DNA of 56,075 bases. It comes from Geobacteraceae bacterium (lineage in GTDB: Bacteria > Desulfobacterota > Desulfuromonadia > Desulfuromonadales > BM103). The DNA is taken from contig JAHEDT010000017.1 in NCBI GenBank assembly GCA_024641085.1, positions 1-56,075 on the forward strand, written 5' to 3'. Both the position numbers and the translations under genes were made by a program. This document shows, one piece after another, positions 1 through 11,339 of this stretch (positions are counted from its first letter, which is position 1; every line of letters begins with the position of its first letter). The notes below the pieces were generated by a model. The model did no database searches and was not told the DNA's origin. It worked only from the letters and a program-made list of their open reading frames with translations.

Positions 1-14
1 CCGTTGAGGAATAA
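1..14 (+). CDS. rpmD: 3' end of rpmD (ribosomal protein L30), partial
   Basis: The first 14 bases read as a coding tail Val-Glu-Glu followed by TAA at 12-14, ending 17 bases before rplO. In the spc operon rpmD directly precedes rplO, so this is most likely the end of L30. The identification rests on position only; three codons cannot prove it. Confidence 0.5.
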
Positions 15-31
15 TCGCAAGGATAACAACC

Positions 32-472
32 ATGGATTTAAGTAATCTGCAACCGTCATACGGTTCGACACATAGCAAAAAGCGCATTGGCCGTGGCCAT
101 GGTTCCGGAACCGGCAAGACTGCCGGCAAAGGGCACAAGGGCCAGAAAGCCCGCTCCGGCGGCAGTGTCAAGCCCGGTTTCGAAGGCGGCCAGATGCCGC
201 TGCAGAGACGTCTGCCCAAACGCGGCTTTACGCCGCTGAGCAGAAAGGTCTATGCCCTGGTCAATCTTCGTGATCTGGAACTGTTCGATACCGGGAGTGT
301 CGTGGATATTGAGGCGCTTGGCAAGGCCGGCCTGATCGGCCAGCTGAAAGACGGCGTCAAGATCCTCGGCGATGGTGAACTGACCAAGACCCTGACGGTT
401 AAAGCCCACAAATTCAGCAAGTCCGCCCAGGCCAAGATCGAGGCTGCCGGCGGCACTGTAGAGGTTATTTAA
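32..472 (+). CDS. rplO: 50S ribosomal protein L15
   Basis: A 146-residue protein with the L15 pattern: a Gly/Lys/Arg-rich N-terminus ([19 protein letters not shown] at about residues 21-39) that threads into 23S rRNA, then the globular part ending in GGTVEVI. It starts at ATG 32 with AAGGA upstream. L15 is a late-assembly protein of the large subunit. It sits in spc operon order ahead of secY, whose GTG begins one base after the rplO stop, suggesting translational coupling. Length is normal for the family. Confidence 0.97.
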   Translation: MDLSNLQPSYGSTHSKKRIGRGHGSGTGKTAGKGHKGQKARSGGSVKPGFEGGQMPLQRRLPKRGFTPLSRKVYALVNLRDLELFDTGSVVDIEALGKAGLIGQLKDGVKILGDGELTKTLTVKAHKFSKSAQAKIEAAGGTVEVI

Positions 473-473
473 G

Positions 474-1784
<1,311 letters not shown>

Positions 1785-1797
1785 GCGGGGGCTCTTG

Positions 1798-2445
1798 ATG
1801 AAGCTGATCCTGCTCGGACCTCCAGGCGCCGGTAAGGGAACCCAGGCCAAGATGCTGACGGAAAAGTTTTCGATTCCGCAGATCTCAACAGGCGATATCC
1901 TGAGAGCGGCCGTCAAGGACGGCACCCCGATGGGGCGAAAGGCCAAGGAGTTCATGGATGCCGGGGGGCTGGTCCCCGATGATGTCGTGGTCGGCATCGT
2001 CCGTGACCGACTGCAGGAGGCCGATTGTGACCAAGGTTTTATCCTGGACGGTTTCCCGCGCACGGTTGCCCAGGCGGATGCTCTCCAGACGAGCCTGCAG
2101 GAGATGGGCAAAGAGCTCGACCGGGTCATCTCGCTAGCGGTTGATGCAGAAGCCCTGGTCGAACGCCTGACCGGGCGACGTACCTGCAAGCAGTGTGGCC
2201 GCGGCTACCATGTAAAGTTCGACCCGCCCGGTGAAGCCGGAATTTGCGATGTCTGTGGCGGCGCCCTGTTCCAGCGGGATGATGACCAGGAAGAAACGAT
2301 TCGCAAGCGATTGCAAGTCTATGCAGAGCAGACCGCCCCGTTGATCAGCTACTACCGGCAGGCTGGTGTGCTCATGGAACTGGATGGCATGCAGCCGATA
2401 GTGCAAGTCCAGGAAAAGATGCTGTCGCTGTTGCAGGCCAGTTAG
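1798..2445 (+). CDS. adk: Adenylate kinase with zinc-type lid
   Basis: 215 residues; interconverts ATP+AMP and 2 ADP in the cytosol. The P-loop GPPGAGKG lies at residues 7-14 and the AMP-binding STGD at 30-33. The lid carries four cysteines (C130, C133, C150, C153), so this is the long form with a structural zinc site. An in-frame TTG lies one codon upstream at 1795, but ATG 1798 gives the usual [10 protein letters not shown] start. map begins one base after the stop. Confidence 0.97.
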   Translation: MKLILLGPPGAGKGTQAKMLTEKFSIPQISTGDILRAAVKDGTPMGRKAKEFMDAGGLVPDDVVVGIVRDRLQEADCDQGFILDGFPRTVAQADALQTSLQEMGKELDRVISLAVDAEALVERLTGRRTCKQCGRGYHVKFDPPGEAGICDVCGGALFQRDDDQEETIRKRLQVYAEQTAPLISYYRQAGVLMELDGMQPIVQVQEKMLSLLQAS

Positions 2446-2446
2446 C

Positions 2447-3193
2447 GTGATTGTTTTAAAGAGCCCGGCTGAAATTGAAAAGATGCGGGCGGCAGGCCGC
2501 ATCGTGGCGGAAACGCTGGCCCTGCTGGAAAGCCGGATTAAACCGGGCGTGACAACTATTGAGCTGGATCGTCTGGCCGAGCAGGAATGCCGACGCCAGG
2601 GTGGCCAGCCGGCATTTAAAGGCTACGGTGGTTTTCCATACGCCATCTGTGCCTCGCCGAACGACCGGATTGTGCACGGCTTTCCGGACAACAAGCCCCT
2701 GCAGGAAGGGGACATCCTGAGCATCGACTTCGGCGTCCTCTACAAGGGTTTTTACGGCGACTCCGCGATGACGTTTGCCATTGGCGAGTTGGATGAAGAG
2801 ACCCGGCGCCTGGTTAAGGCAACGCGCGAATCCCTGGCCAGGGCCATCGAAAAATCAGTTCCGGGCGGCAGACTCTCGGATGTTTCATATGCCGTTCAGT
2901 CCTGGGTAGAACCGCTGGGGTTCAGCGTTGTTCGGGAATTTGTTGGACACGGCATCGGGAGCAGCTTGCATGAGGCTCCGCAGATACCGAATTACGGGCC
3001 GGCGGGCCAGGGCCCGCGACTCAAGCCCGGCATGACCCTGGCAATCGAACCGATGATTAATGCCGGTTTGCCCGGTGTTAAAATACTGGAAGACGGGTGG
3101 ACAGCAGTAACGCAGGATGGCAGGCGGTCAGCCCATTTCGAACATACAGTAGCCATCACTGAGGACGGCCCGGAGATCTTAACCCGGGTCTGA
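2447..3193 (+). CDS. map: Methionine aminopeptidase, type I
   Basis: 248 residues; removes the initiator Met from nascent chains. The dinuclear-metal ligands are visible: two Asp in the [17 protein letters not shown] stretch, His in the FVGHGIG motif, Glu in the AIEPM motif and Glu in FEHTVA. GTG start at 2447, one base after the adk stop, so translation is probably coupled. In many genomes infA follows map; here rpmJ follows directly and infA is not in the window. Confidence 0.96.
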   Translation: MIVLKSPAEIEKMRAAGRIVAETLALLESRIKPGVTTIELDRLAEQECRRQGGQPAFKGYGGFPYAICASPNDRIVHGFPDNKPLQEGDILSIDFGVLYKGFYGDSAMTFAIGELDEETRRLVKATRESLARAIEKSVPGGRLSDVSYAVQSWVEPLGFSVVREFVGHGIGSSLHEAPQIPNYGPAGQGPRLKPGMTLAIEPMINAGLPGVKILEDGWTAVTQDGRRSAHFEHTVAITEDGPEILTRV

Positions 3194-3248
3194 ACAGTCA
3201 AGGCGAACCCCGTCGGCGAGCCGCCGGCACGGTTTAAAGGAAAGAACC

Positions 3249-3362
3249 ATGAAAGTCCGCGCATCAGTTAAGACAATTTGTGACAAGTGCAAAGTAATCA
3301 AGCGCAAGGGTGTTCTCAGGGTCATCTGTGACAATCCCAAGCATAAACAGAGACAAGGTTAA
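3249..3362 (+). CDS. rpmJ: 50S ribosomal protein L36, zinc-binding form
   Basis: A 37-residue protein starting [14 protein letters not shown]. Four zinc ligands are present (C11, C14, C27, H32), the C+ form of L36. AAAGGAAAG lies just upstream of ATG 3249. It stands between map and rpsM, the normal position at the start of the alpha operon genes. A 55-base gap separates it from map, with no room for infA. Confidence 0.95.
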   Translation: MKVRASVKTICDKCKVIKRKGVLRVICDNPKHKQRQG

Positions 3363-3382
3363 GTATTTAGGAGGATCGGACA

Positions 3383-3751
3383 TTGGCTCGTATTGCTGGT
3401 ATCGATTTACCCAGAAACAAACGGATTGAAATCGCCCTGACCTACATCTATGGCGTCGGGCGCTCTACTTCTCAGGACATCCTGTCCAAGGCCGGCGTTG
3501 ATTTCAATACCCGCTCGGATGATTTGACTGAAGAGGAAGTCGCCAAGATCCGTAAGGTTATTGACAGCGAATGTAAAGTTGAGGGTGACCTGCGTCGTGA
3601 TGTGACCATGAACATCAAACGACTCATGGACCTCGGCTGTTATCGTGGTCTGCGGCATCGTAGAGGATTGCCGGTGCGTGGACAGAAAACCAAGACGAAT
3701 GCCAGAACCCGCAAGGGCCCGCGCAAAACCGTCGCCGGCAAGAAGAAGTAA
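3383..3751 (+). CDS. rpsM: 30S ribosomal protein S13
   Basis: 122 residues beginning [14 protein letters not shown], with the GVGRS helix-turn segment and a basic C-terminal tail ([15 protein letters not shown]) that reaches the P-site tRNA. The start codon is TTG at 3383, chosen because a strong AGGAGGA lies 8 bases upstream and the canonical N-terminus begins there. First gene of the S13-S11-S4-RpoA-L17 run. Confidence 0.97.
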   Translation: MARIAGIDLPRNKRIEIALTYIYGVGRSTSQDILSKAGVDFNTRSDDLTEEEVAKIRKVIDSECKVEGDLRRDVTMNIKRLMDLGCYRGLRHRRGLPVRGQKTKTNARTRKGPRKTVAGKKK

Positions 3752-3762
3752 CAGGAGGAACC

Positions 3763-4155
3763 ATGGCCAAGCCTGGTAAACGTGTACGCAAAAAAGTGGA
3801 AAAGAAGAACGTCCCGACGGGCATTGCCCATATTCAGGCGACGTTCAACAATACGATCGTGACCATCACAGATGTGGCAGGCAACGTGATTTCCTGGTGC
3901 ACCTCCGGATCGAAGGGCTTCAAGGGGAGTCGTAAGAGCACCCCGTTTGCGGCTCAGATGGCGGCAGAAGACGCCGCGAAGAAAGCCCAAGAGCATGGTC
4001 TGCGCAGCGTGGAGGTATGGGTTAAGGGCCCCGGCTCAGGCCGTGAATCAGCACTGCGCGCCCTGCAGGCAGTCGGCCTGAATATCACCATGATCAAGGA
4101 TGTCACTCCGATACCGCATAACGGGTGCCGTCCACCCAAGCGTAGAAGAGTCTAA
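3763..4155 (+). CDS. rpsK: 30S ribosomal protein S11
   Basis: 130 residues ending in the conserved basic tail [11 protein letters not shown]11 forms part of the platform near the 3' end of 16S rRNA. ATG at 3763 with AGGAGG upstream. Spacing to rpsM is 11 bases and to rpsD 22 bases, all one transcription unit. Confidence 0.97.
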   Translation: MAKPGKRVRKKVEKKNVPTGIAHIQATFNNTIVTITDVAGNVISWCTSGSKGFKGSRKSTPFAAQMAAEDAAKKAQEHGLRSVEVWVKGPGSGRESALRALQAVGLNITMIKDVTPIPHNGCRPPKRRRV

Positions 4156-4177
4156 CCAGTTATAAGGAGGACGAACG

Positions 4178-4807
4178 TTGGCGAGACACACTGGACCCGT
4201 TTGCCGTATGTGCCGGCGGGAAAATATGAAGCTGTTCCTCAAGGGCGACCGTTGCTACACCGACAAGTGTGCCCTTGAACGTCGCAATTATGCTCCCGGT
4301 CAGCATGGCCAGGGCCGGATCAAGGTCTCCGACTACGGCACTCAGCTGCGTGAAAAGCAGAGAGTCAAGCGGACCTATGGGCTGCTTGAAAAACAGTTCC
4401 GGGACTACTTTGAGCGGGCGGACCGCATGCGTGGTGTGACTGGTGAGAACCTGCTGGTTCTCCTTGAGCGCCGCCTTGACAGCATGGTGTACCGGATGGG
4501 TTTTGCAACTTCGCGCAATGAAGCCCGTCAGCTGGTTCGTCATAATCATTTCAAGATCAACGGCCGCAAAGTTAATATCCCGTCTTACCTTGTGCGCCCC
4601 GGCGATGTCGTGGAACTGCGTGAGAAGAGTCGCAAGATTGACCGCATCAACGAAGCCCTCGATGGTGTGATGCGGCGCGGCGTCCCCTCCTGGGTGGAAC
4701 TGGCTCGCGAAGCTTTCCAGGGAACCGTCAAGACATTGCCGGTCCGTGCCGAGATGACCACGCCAAGCTTCCAGGAACATTTGATCGTCGAGCTTTACTC
4801 GAAGTAA
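4178..4807 (+). CDS. rpsD: 30S ribosomal protein S4, zinc-binding form
   Basis: 209 residues. The N-terminus carries four cysteines (C9, C12, C26, C31), the zinc form of S4; the S4 RNA-binding domain lies around residues 98-160 ([23 protein letters not shown]). S4 nucleates 16S folding and in enteric bacteria represses its own operon by binding the mRNA leader; whether that holds here cannot be seen. TTG start at 4178 behind AAGGAGGA. Confidence 0.96.
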   Translation: MARHTGPVCRMCRRENMKLFLKGDRCYTDKCALERRNYAPGQHGQGRIKVSDYGTQLREKQRVKRTYGLLEKQFRDYFERADRMRGVTGENLLVLLERRLDSMVYRMGFATSRNEARQLVRHNHFKINGRKVNIPSYLVRPGDVVELREKSRKIDRINEALDGVMRRGVPSWVELAREAFQGTVKTLPVRAEMTTPSFQEHLIVELYSK

Positions 4808-4864
4808 ACCCGGCGGATCTGGTAGTTTAAACTTTAAAAAGCAACCTCATAACGGAGGATTCGC

Positions 4865-5884
4865 ATGTATAAAAACTGGAGAGAACTGATCAAACCCAAG
4901 CGTCTCCAGGTTGATGCCGATTCGCTGACTGCCACATACGGCAAGTTTACAGCGGAACCATTTGAACGTGGCTTCGGTACAACCATGGGCAATGCACTGC
5001 GCCGGGTTCTGCTCTCCTCGCTGCAGGGGGCGGCCATCACCTCGATTCGCATCAAGGGTGTTCTGCACGAATTTTCCACTGTGCCCGGTATGACGGAAGA
5101 TGTGACGGACATTATCCTCAACCTTAAAGGGGTCCTGATCAAGCTGCACGGCCATGAATCCCGCAATATCCGTATTGTCAAAAAAGGTGCTGGAGTTATC
5201 AAGGCTGGCGACATCATTACCGATTCCAATGTCGAGATCCTGAACCCGGACCACTATGTTGCGACCTGTGGCAAGGAAGCAGACATCGAAATGGACATGG
5301 TGGTTGCCATGGGCAAGGGCTATGGTCCCGCCGAGCGCAACCGCGATGAAAAGGCCCCGGTCGGCACCGTGCCTATCGATGCGCTGTTCTCGCCGATCAA
5401 AAAAGTCAACTTTACGGTGAGCAACGCTCGTGTCGGCCAGGTTACCGATTACGACAAACTGGTCCTGGAGATTTATACCGATGCCAGTGTCAAACCTGAC
5501 GATGCTCTGGCGTATGCCGCAAAGATCGTCAAGGAGCAGATCCAGCTGTTCATCAACTTCGACGAAGCCCTTGAGCCGGAGGCCAGCGACGAGACTGAAG
5601 GAACCAGGCAGCCTATCAATGAGAACCTCTATCGGCGCGTCGATGAACTCGAGTTGTCGGTGCGCAGTGCAAATTGCCTGAAGAACGCCAATATCCGCCT
5701 GATCGGTGAACTCGTGCAGAAATCCGAGGCGGAAATGTTGAAAACACAGAATTTCGGTCGCAAGTCACTTAACGAAATCAAGGATATTCTTTCTGAAATG
5801 GGGCTGACTCTCGGTTTGTCGATTGACGGCTTCCCGGACTCGGAATATCTGAAGATGATCGAAAAGAGCGAGGAAGAACTCTAG
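4865..5884 (+). CDS. rpoA: RNA polymerase alpha subunit
   Basis: 339 residues. The N-terminal domain (about 1-235) directs dimerisation and core assembly, recognised by [20 protein letters not shown]. The C-terminal domain (about 260-320) contains the [14 protein letters not shown] and [13 protein letters not shown] helices that contact UP elements and activators. ATG 4865 follows CGGAGG. Length is typical. Confidence 0.97.
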   Translation: MYKNWRELIKPKRLQVDADSLTATYGKFTAEPFERGFGTTMGNALRRVLLSSLQGAAITSIRIKGVLHEFSTVPGMTEDVTDIILNLKGVLIKLHGHESRNIRIVKKGAGVIKAGDIITDSNVEILNPDHYVATCGKEADIEMDMVVAMGKGYGPAERNRDEKAPVGTVPIDALFSPIKKVNFTVSNARVGQVTDYDKLVLEIYTDASVKPDDALAYAAKIVKEQIQLFINFDEALEPEASDETEGTRQPINENLYRRVDELELSVRSANCLKNANIRLIGELVQKSEAEMLKTQNFGRKSLNEIKDILSEMGLTLGLSIDGFPDSEYLKMIEKSEEEL

Positions 5885-5931
5885 GGCGCTGCCCCTGCCG
5901 GAATGTTATCTAGAGAAAGGACCTGATATCA

Positions 5932-6462
5932 ATGCGTCATAGAAAATCCGGTAAGCGGCTGGGCCGCAACACCAGTCACCGCAAAGCAATGATGCGCAAT
6001 ATGGTGACCTCATTATTCGATTGTGAAAAAATCACCACCACGGATGCTCGCGCCAAGGAACTGCGAAAGATTGCCGAGAAGCTGATTACCCTGGCAAGCC
6101 GCGGTGATTTGCACTCCCGTCGTCTGGTGCTGGAGGTCGTACGCGACAGGAAAACGGTTGATAAACTGTTTGAAACCATCGCGCCGCGTTACGCCGATCG
6201 TCCCGGTGGTTATACGAGAATCGTCAAGCTGGGTCACCGTGCTGGCGACAACGCTGCCCTCTCCATAATTGAACTGGTTGAAGCGCAGTTTACCGCCAAG
6301 CCGAAGAAGAAAAAGGCCCCGGCCAAAGAGGTGGTGAAGGCCGCTGAGCAAGCACCGGTCGCCGAAGCTCCTGCTGTCGAGGAGGCTGCTGCTGTCGAGG
6401 AGGCTGCTGCTGTCGAGGAGGCTGCTGCTGAGGACGCTCCCGCAGAAGAGAGTAAAGCATAG
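5932..6462 (+). CDS. rplQ: 50S ribosomal protein L17 with Ala/Glu-rich tail
   Basis: 176 residues. Residues 1 to about 120 are ordinary L17 ([20 protein letters not shown] start). The rest is an extension: a Lys-rich linker ([11 protein letters not shown]) followed by an acidic Ala/Glu tail with a tandem AAAVEE unit. L17 is usually 115-130 residues, so the tail is an addition, likely disordered. Last gene of the alpha operon, followed by a terminator at 6495. Confidence 0.95.
   Translation: MRHRKSGKRLGRNTSHRKAMMRNMVTSLFDCEKITTTDARAKELRKIAEKLITLASRGDLHSRRLVLEVVRDRKTVDKLFETIAPRYADRPGGYTRIVKLGHRAGDNAALSIIELVEAQFTAKPKKKKAPAKEVVKAAEQAPVAEAPAVEEAAAVEEAAAVEEAAAEDAPAEESKA
6367..6430 (+). repeat. 18-bp in-frame tandem repeat in rplQ tail
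   Basis: Two full copies of gctgctgctgtcgaggag at 6385-6402 and 6403-6420 are flanked by partial copies (from 6370 and up to 6430). The unit is a multiple of three and encodes AAAVEE, so copy number could change without breaking the frame. The copies are identical at base level, which suggests recent duplication. Confidence 0.9.
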
Positions 6463-6494
6463 CGGACTGTTCATTGGTCAAAGCAAGCATGTCA

Positions 6495-6525
6495 AGAAGG
6501 GCGGGGTGATTCATCCCGCCCTTCT
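6495..6525. terminator. Bidirectional rho-independent terminator
   Basis: A perfect 11-bp stem (6495-6505 with 6515-6525) and 9-base loop lies between the convergent rplQ and the prolyl isomerase gene. It is followed on the plus strand by a modest T-containing stretch (gcgtttgattt). It probably closes both genes. Confidence 0.8.
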
Positions 6526-6546
6526 GCGTTTGATTTGATCTGGCCT

Positions 6547-6990
6547 CTAAGCGGTTTGGGCTTTCTTGACTTCGAGCAGGGTGATATCGAAAGTGAGGTC
6601 TTTGCCGGCCAGGGGGTGGTTGGCATCGAGCGTCACCAGGTCATCGGTAAGCGCCCTGACCATGACGCGGAACGCACTCCCGTCGTGATTGGTGATTTCG
6701 AGCTGCCCGCCGATTTGCAGCTCCACGTCATCGCCGACCAGGCTCCGCTCGATCTGCTCGAGCAGTTCCGGTTGGCTCTTCCCGTAAGCTTGTTCACATG
6801 GGATTGTGACGGTTTTGCTTTCACCCTGGTACATGCCTGTCACGGCCTCGTCAAAGCCGGCAATCACTTCCTGGCGACCGATGATGAAGTGCAGAGGGCG
6901 GTCTTCGGGTGACTGGTCGAAGATGGTGCCGTCATCCAGCCGGCCGGTGTAGTGGACCTTGACGGTGTCCTGTTTCGCTGCGCGGATCAT
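6547..6990 (-). CDS. FKBP-type peptidyl-prolyl isomerase, SlyD/FkpB-like
   Basis: 147 residues. The FKBP fold is split: residues 1-70 (KVHYTGRLDDGTIFDQS, then GFDEAVTGM) and about 120-147 (HPLAGKDLTFDITLLEV), with the insert-in-flap chaperone domain between them, the arrangement of SlyD and FkpB. It lacks the His/Cys-rich metal tail of enterobacterial SlyD. It would catalyse proline cis-trans isomerisation and act as a cytosolic folding helper. ATG at 6990 with AAGGAG upstream. Divergent from trpE. Confidence 0.9.
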   Translation of the reverse strand: MIRAAKQDTVKVHYTGRLDDGTIFDQSPEDRPLHFIIGRQEVIAGFDEAVTGMYQGESKTVTIPCEQAYGKSQPELLEQIERSLVGDDVELQIGGQLEITNHDGSAFRVMVRALTDDLVTLDANHPLAGKDLTFDITLLEVKKAQTA

Positions 6991-7116
6991 GAATTCTCCT
7001 TAGGTTCAGATGAAGGGGCCACGAACGCTCCTGCCGTCACGCCGCCGCCGCAAACATGCTTATCAAGCCAGCGGTTTCAGGTCAACGGTTTATTGGCCAG
7101 AGCCCACCCGGTTCCC

Positions 7117-7145
7117 TTGCCATTTAAGAGGCTTCATGCTAATTT
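7117..7145 (+). promoter_or_regulatory. Candidate sigma-70 promoter for the trp cluster
   Basis: TTGCCA (7117-7122) and TAATTT (7140-7145) are separated by 17 bases, with an extended -10 TG immediately before (TGCTAATTT). This gives a transcription start about 20 bases ahead of trpE. I see no leader peptide with Trp codons and no T-box in 6991-7173. The -10 match is weak. Confidence 0.4.
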
Positions 7146-7173
7146 TGCCGGGTTAATCTCTTAAGGAAACGGC

Positions 7174-8655
7174 ATGTATTCCCCATCTCGTCACGAGTTT
7201 TTAAAACTGGCCCGCCACGGCAATCTGATTCCCGTCTATCGCGAAATACTTGCAGACATGGAGACCCCGGTTTCGGCCTTCTGCAAGATCGATGACCGGA
7301 AAAGCGCATTTCTGCTGGAAAGTATTGCCGGTGGTGAAAAGTGGGCCCGCTATTCATTTCTTGGTGTGGGTTCCGGAAGAGCGTTCCGGTGCCGCGGCAA
7401 TTATTTCGAGATCCTCGAAAACGGTCACCCGGTGGTATCCGGCGACACACTCAATCCTCTGGCCGAGCTGAAGATCTTCCTCTCCCCTTATCAGCCGGTG
7501 TCCCTGCCCGATTTGCCGCGCTTCTTCGGTGGCGCCGTCGGCTACCTCGGCTATGATATGGTCCGCCACATTGAGGACCTTCCCGACCTCAACGATGCTG
7601 AGATCGGCGCCTACGACAGCTGGTTTTTGATTACCGAGACGCTGCTGATCTTCGATAACATGCAGCAGAAGATCAAGGTCCTCAGCAACGTGCATTTGCG
7701 CGACGGCGTCGACCCTGGGGATTCATACGACCAGGCCGTGCAGCGTATTGACGACATGATTGGCCTTTTGCGCAAGCCATTGCCAGGGCGTTCTGAACGG
7801 TCCGGACCCGTTGCAGACAAAGAGTTGCAATCCAATTTCAGCCGCCCGGATTTTGAAACCGCAGTCGATCGCTGCAAGGGTTACGTGCGTTCCGGCGACG
7901 TCATCCAGGTGGTTCTTTCGCAGCGCTTCTCCGGTGATCTCGATGCCGAACCGTTTGATATCTACCGTGCCCTGCGAACCATCAACCCGTCGCCCTACAT
8001 GTTCTATCTGCAGTTCAACGAGACCCGAGTCATAGGCGCTTCTCCGGAAGTCCTGGTGCGCAAGGAGGGCGACCATGTCGAGGTCCGGCCGATTGCCGGG
8101 ACCCGGCCGCGCGGATCGACCTTCGAAGAGGATCAGCGTTTTGAACAGGAACTGCTCGCCGACCCGAAAGAGCGGGCGGAACATATCATGCTGGTCGATC
8201 TTGGCCGCAACGACCTTGGCAGGGTCTGTGCCACGGGTTCCGTTCAGGTCGATGAACTGATGGTGATCGAGCGTTACTCCCATGTCATGCACATCGTTTC
8301 CAACGTCAGTGGCCGGCTCCTGCCCAATTATGACGCCCTGGATGTTTTTGCCGCGACATTTCCCGCCGGGACCCTGAGCGGGGCACCGAAAATCCGTGCC
8401 ATGGAAATTATCGAAGAGCTCGAACCGGTGCGCCGGGAAATTTATGGCGGGGCCGTCGGCTATATCTCTTTCGGTGGCAACATGGACCTCGCCATAGCCA
8501 TCAGGACCCTGGTGGCACACCGGGATCGCATTCATCTGCAGGCCGGCGCCGGTATTGTCGCCGATTCTGATCCGGCGTCCGAATATGATGAGACCATCAA
8601 CAAGGCTAGGGGCGTCAAGCTGGCCATCGAAATGGCGCGCCGGGGGTTGGACTGA
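7174..8655 (+). CDS. trpE: Anthranilate synthase component I
   Basis: 493 residues; converts chorismate to anthranilate with ammonia supplied by TrpG, the first committed step of tryptophan synthesis. The feedback-site LLES motif lies at residues 47-50, so Trp inhibition is likely. The chorismate-binding domain shows [21 protein letters not shown] and [14 protein letters not shown] 7174 with TTAAGGA upstream. trpG starts two bases after the stop. Confidence 0.96.
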   Translation: MYSPSRHEFLKLARHGNLIPVYREILADMETPVSAFCKIDDRKSAFLLESIAGGEKWARYSFLGVGSGRAFRCRGNYFEILENGHPVVSGDTLNPLAELKIFLSPYQPVSLPDLPRFFGGAVGYLGYDMVRHIEDLPDLNDAEIGAYDSWFLITETLLIFDNMQQKIKVLSNVHLRDGVDPGDSYDQAVQRIDDMIGLLRKPLPGRSERSGPVADKELQSNFSRPDFETAVDRCKGYVRSGDVIQVVLSQRFSGDLDAEPFDIYRALRTINPSPYMFYLQFNETRVIGASPEVLVRKEGDHVEVRPIAGTRPRGSTFEEDQRFEQELLADPKERAEHIMLVDLGRNDLGRVCATGSVQVDELMVIERYSHVMHIVSNVSGRLLPNYDALDVFAATFPAGTLSGAPKIRAMEIIEELEPVRREIYGGAVGYISFGGNMDLAIAIRTLVAHRDRIHLQAGAGIVADSDPASEYDETINKARGVKLAIEMARRGLD

Positions 8656-8656
8656 C

Positions 8657-9238
8657 ATGCTGTTGATGATCGACAACTACGATTCGTTCACTTACAACCT
8701 GGTGCAATACCTGCGCGAGCTGGGTGAAGAGGTGGTCGTTTACCGAAACGACAAGATTACCCTGGCCGAAATCGAAGCGCTTGATCCGGAGCGGCTGGTG
8801 GTCTCGCCGGGGCCATGCACGCCCAACGAGGCCGGCATATCGGTTGCGGCCATCAGGCATTTTGCCGGTCAGCTGCCGATCCTCGGGGTCTGTCTCGGAC
8901 ACCAGGCGATCGGCCAGGCTTACGGCGGCAAAATCGTGCGTGCCGAGCGTTTGATGCACGGCAAGACCAGCCCGATTTACCATGATGGCCACGAACTCTT
9001 TGCCGGGTTGCCGGATCCGTTCGATGCCACCCGTTATCACTCCCTGCTGGTCGAGAGAGCGTCTTTGCCTGAGTGCCTCGAGGTGACGGCGTGGACCGCA
9101 GAAGGTGAGATCATGGGGATGCGCCATCGGCAGCTCCCGGTCTGGGGCGTTCAGTTCCATCCCGAATCGATTTTGACGGTCACCGGCATGGACCTGCTGC
9201 GGAATTTTTTGCAAATGACACAGCAGAAAAGTGCCTGA
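8657..9238 (+). CDS. trpG: Anthranilate synthase component II (glutamine amidotransferase)
   Basis: 193 residues, class I glutamine amidotransferase. The nucleophile Cys lies in [10 protein letters not shown] and the His-Glu pair in [10 protein letters not shown]. It supplies ammonia to TrpE. I place the start at ATG 8657 ([14 protein letters not shown]), two bases after the trpE stop; the frame is open further upstream but that part lies within trpE. Amidotransferases of this type can also serve PabB in folate synthesis. No fusion to trpD, unlike enterics. Confidence 0.95.
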   Translation: MLLMIDNYDSFTYNLVQYLRELGEEVVVYRNDKITLAEIEALDPERLVVSPGPCTPNEAGISVAAIRHFAGQLPILGVCLGHQAIGQAYGGKIVRAERLMHGKTSPIYHDGHELFAGLPDPFDATRYHSLLVERASLPECLEVTAWTAEGEIMGMRHRQLPVWGVQFHPESILTVTGMDLLRNFLQMTQQKSA

Positions 9239-9410
9239 GGACCCTCGGGGGAACCGGCAGGTTGTATACAGAGTATCGATATAAGAGACGGGAGAGAGAC
9301 GGGAAATGCCCTGGCGAGGGGCACGGACAGATGGCACGCGGCCTTACCTCCCTTTCGTCTCCTCTTTCCCATCTGTTCTCTCTGCTGTTTTTCCACAACC
9401 AGGAGTCGCC
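9239..9410 (+). other. trpG-trpD intercistronic spacer with imperfect foldback
   Basis: At 172 bases this is the longest gap between the tightly packed trp genes before the helicase. A purine-rich arm (9292-9305) faces a pyrimidine-rich arm (9365-9382), pairing as two 6-bp blocks around an internal loop. No gene is seen in it. A role in mRNA processing or attenuation is possible but unproven. Confidence 0.4.
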
Positions 9411-10460
9411 ATGATCAAGGAATCTATCGGCAAAGTTGTCATGCTGCAAAATCTGTCCGAGATCGAGATGATCGATGTCATGAACCAGATTATGGGCGGT
9501 GAGGCGACCCCGGCCCAGGTTGGCGCCTTTATTACCGCTCTGCGCATGAAGGGTGAAACCATCGAAGAGATTGCCGGTGCCGCCCGGGTCATGCGTGATC
9601 GTGCGACCCCGATCCGGGTCGGCAAGGCGCTCGATATCGATCGTGAAGAGATCAACCTGGATCGGGAAACGATCCTGGATACCTGCGGCACAGGGGGCAG
9701 CGGCACCAAGAGTTTCAATATCTCCACCACGGTTGCATTCGTGGTCTCCGCCTGTGGCGTCAAGGTGGCCAAGCATGGCAATCGCAGTATTTCATCGGCA
9801 TGCGGCAGTGCCGACGTTCTCGAAGCTCTGGGCGTCAATCTCAATGTGATTCCGCAGCAGGTCGAATCGTGCATCAACGACATTGGCATCGGCTTCCTCT
9901 TTGCCCCGGCCATGCACGGTGCCATGAAGCACGCGATCGGTCCTCGCCGGGAAATCGGTATCCGAACGATCTTTAATATCCTCGGCCCATTGACCAACCC
10001 TGCCGGAGCCGATCGGCAGGTACTTGGCGTCTATGCCGAGAACCTGGTCGACATCATGGCCAGGGTCCTGGTGAAACTCGGCTGCCGGCGTGGTTTTGTC
10101 GTGCACGGCCTGGATGGCATGGACGAGGTGACCCTGACTGGTCCAACGCGCATCGGCGAAATCAGCGATGGAGCCGTGACTCTCTCGACGATTGAACCGG
10201 AAGATTTCGGTCTGCGGCGTTGTGCCCTCGCCGACCTCCAGGGTGGAGATGCCGTTGCCAATGCCGCGATTGTCAGGGATGTGCTGGCAGGGCAGCCCGG
10301 CCCGAAACGGGACGTTGTCCTGCTGAACGCTGCCTACGCACTGGTTGCCGCCGGCGTCGCCAGAGATGTCGAAACCGGGCTCGGACGTGGCCTGGCCGCG
10401 ATCGATGATGGCCTGGCCATGGCCAAGCTCGACGCCCTGATTGCCATGACGAATGCCTGA
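9411..10460 (+). CDS. trpD: Anthranilate phosphoribosyltransferase
   Basis: 349 residues; transfers phosphoribose from PRPP to anthranilate. The PRPP-binding [17 protein letters not shown] stretch and [21 protein letters not shown] are intact. The frame is open back to 9306, but ATG 9411 has AGGAG at the right distance and begins the usual N-terminus ([11 protein letters not shown]). Length fits the family. The next gene trpC begins 38 bases downstream. Confidence 0.95.
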   Translation: MIKESIGKVVMLQNLSEIEMIDVMNQIMGGEATPAQVGAFITALRMKGETIEEIAGAARVMRDRATPIRVGKALDIDREEINLDRETILDTCGTGGSGTKSFNISTTVAFVVSACGVKVAKHGNRSISSACGSADVLEALGVNLNVIPQQVESCINDIGIGFLFAPAMHGAMKHAIGPRREIGIRTIFNILGPLTNPAGADRQVLGVYAENLVDIMARVLVKLGCRRGFVVHGLDGMDEVTLTGPTRIGEISDGAVTLSTIEPEDFGLRRCALADLQGGDAVANAAIVRDVLAGQPGPKRDVVLLNAAYALVAAGVARDVETGLGRGLAAIDDGLAMAKLDALIAMTNA

Positions 10461-10498
10461 TCTGCTGCTTGCCTTTGGCATTGAACCGGTCAATAACA

Positions 10499-11293
10499 AT
10501 GATTCTCGATAAGATTGCCGAACATAAACGCTGGGAAGTTGCCCGGGCCAAGAGCCGACGCTCTCTTGCTTCACTGCAGAAGGGCATCGATGAACTCGAA
10601 GACCAGCCCAGGGGTTTTTTAAGAGCCCTGCGCGCGACAGCCGATTCGGGCTGGACGGCGGTGATCGCCGAGGTCAAGAAGGGGTCGCCCAGCAAGGGCG
10701 TGATTCGCGCCGACTTCGATCCCCTCGCCATAGCCGAAACCTACCAGGAGAACGGTGCGGCCTGCCTGTCGGTCCTGACCGACGAACATTTTTTCATGGG
10801 GCACCTGCAATACCTTGGCAAGATCCGTGAAGTCGTCAGTTTGCCTTTGCTGCGCAAGGATTTTATCTGTGATCCCTACCAGATCTACGAAGCGCGGGTT
10901 GCCGGCGCCGACGCCGTGCTGCTGATTGCCGCCATGCTTGATGCCGGGCAGCTGGCAGAGTACAATGCTCTGGCCGCCGCACTGCATCTCGACGTGCTGC
11001 TGGAAGTGCACGACGAGGGCGAACTCGAGATGGCACTCGCCACCGGCTGTGAACTGATCGGTATCAACAATCGTAACCTGCAGACCTTCGCCACCGACCT
11101 GGCGACGACGGAACGCCTGCTGCCATTGATTCCCCGTGGCCATTTCGTCGTGGCCGAGAGCGGCATCGCCTCGCGCAGTGACGTTCTGCGTCTGCAGCGG
11201 GCCGGGGCCAGGGGGTTCCTGGTCGGCGAATCGCTGATGCGCGAAGATGACATCGGTGCCAAACTGCGTGAACTGCAGGGCGAGACGAACTGA
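10499..11293 (+). CDS. trpC: Indole-3-glycerol phosphate synthase
   Basis: 264 residues, a beta/alpha barrel that closes the indole ring. The conserved [24 protein letters not shown] and [13 protein letters not shown] motifs are all present. I use ATG 10499 ([15 protein letters not shown]), the normal N-terminus, although its ribosome site is weak; an in-frame TTG at 10469 is an alternative. Not fused to trpF, which is a separate gene after trpB2. Confidence 0.94.
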   Translation: MILDKIAEHKRWEVARAKSRRSLASLQKGIDELEDQPRGFLRALRATADSGWTAVIAEVKKGSPSKGVIRADFDPLAIAETYQENGAACLSVLTDEHFFMGHLQYLGKIREVVSLPLLRKDFICDPYQIYEARVAGADAVLLIAAMLDAGQLAEYNALAAALHLDVLLEVHDEGELEMALATGCELIGINNRNLQTFATDLATTERLLPLIPRGHFVVAESGIASRSDVLRLQRAGARGFLVGESLMREDDIGAKLRELQGETN

Positions 11294-11339
11294 ATGCACG
11301 TTGTTATATCCAATCGAACGAACATCAAGGAGATGTATC

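Noticed and set aside
3194-3248. Possible infA between map and rpmJ
   Set aside because: Only 55 bases are available and no IF-1 sequence is present.
6991-7173. Trp leader peptide or T-box in front of trpE
   Set aside because: No tandem Trp codons, no specifier stem or T-box sequence, and no terminator hairpin.
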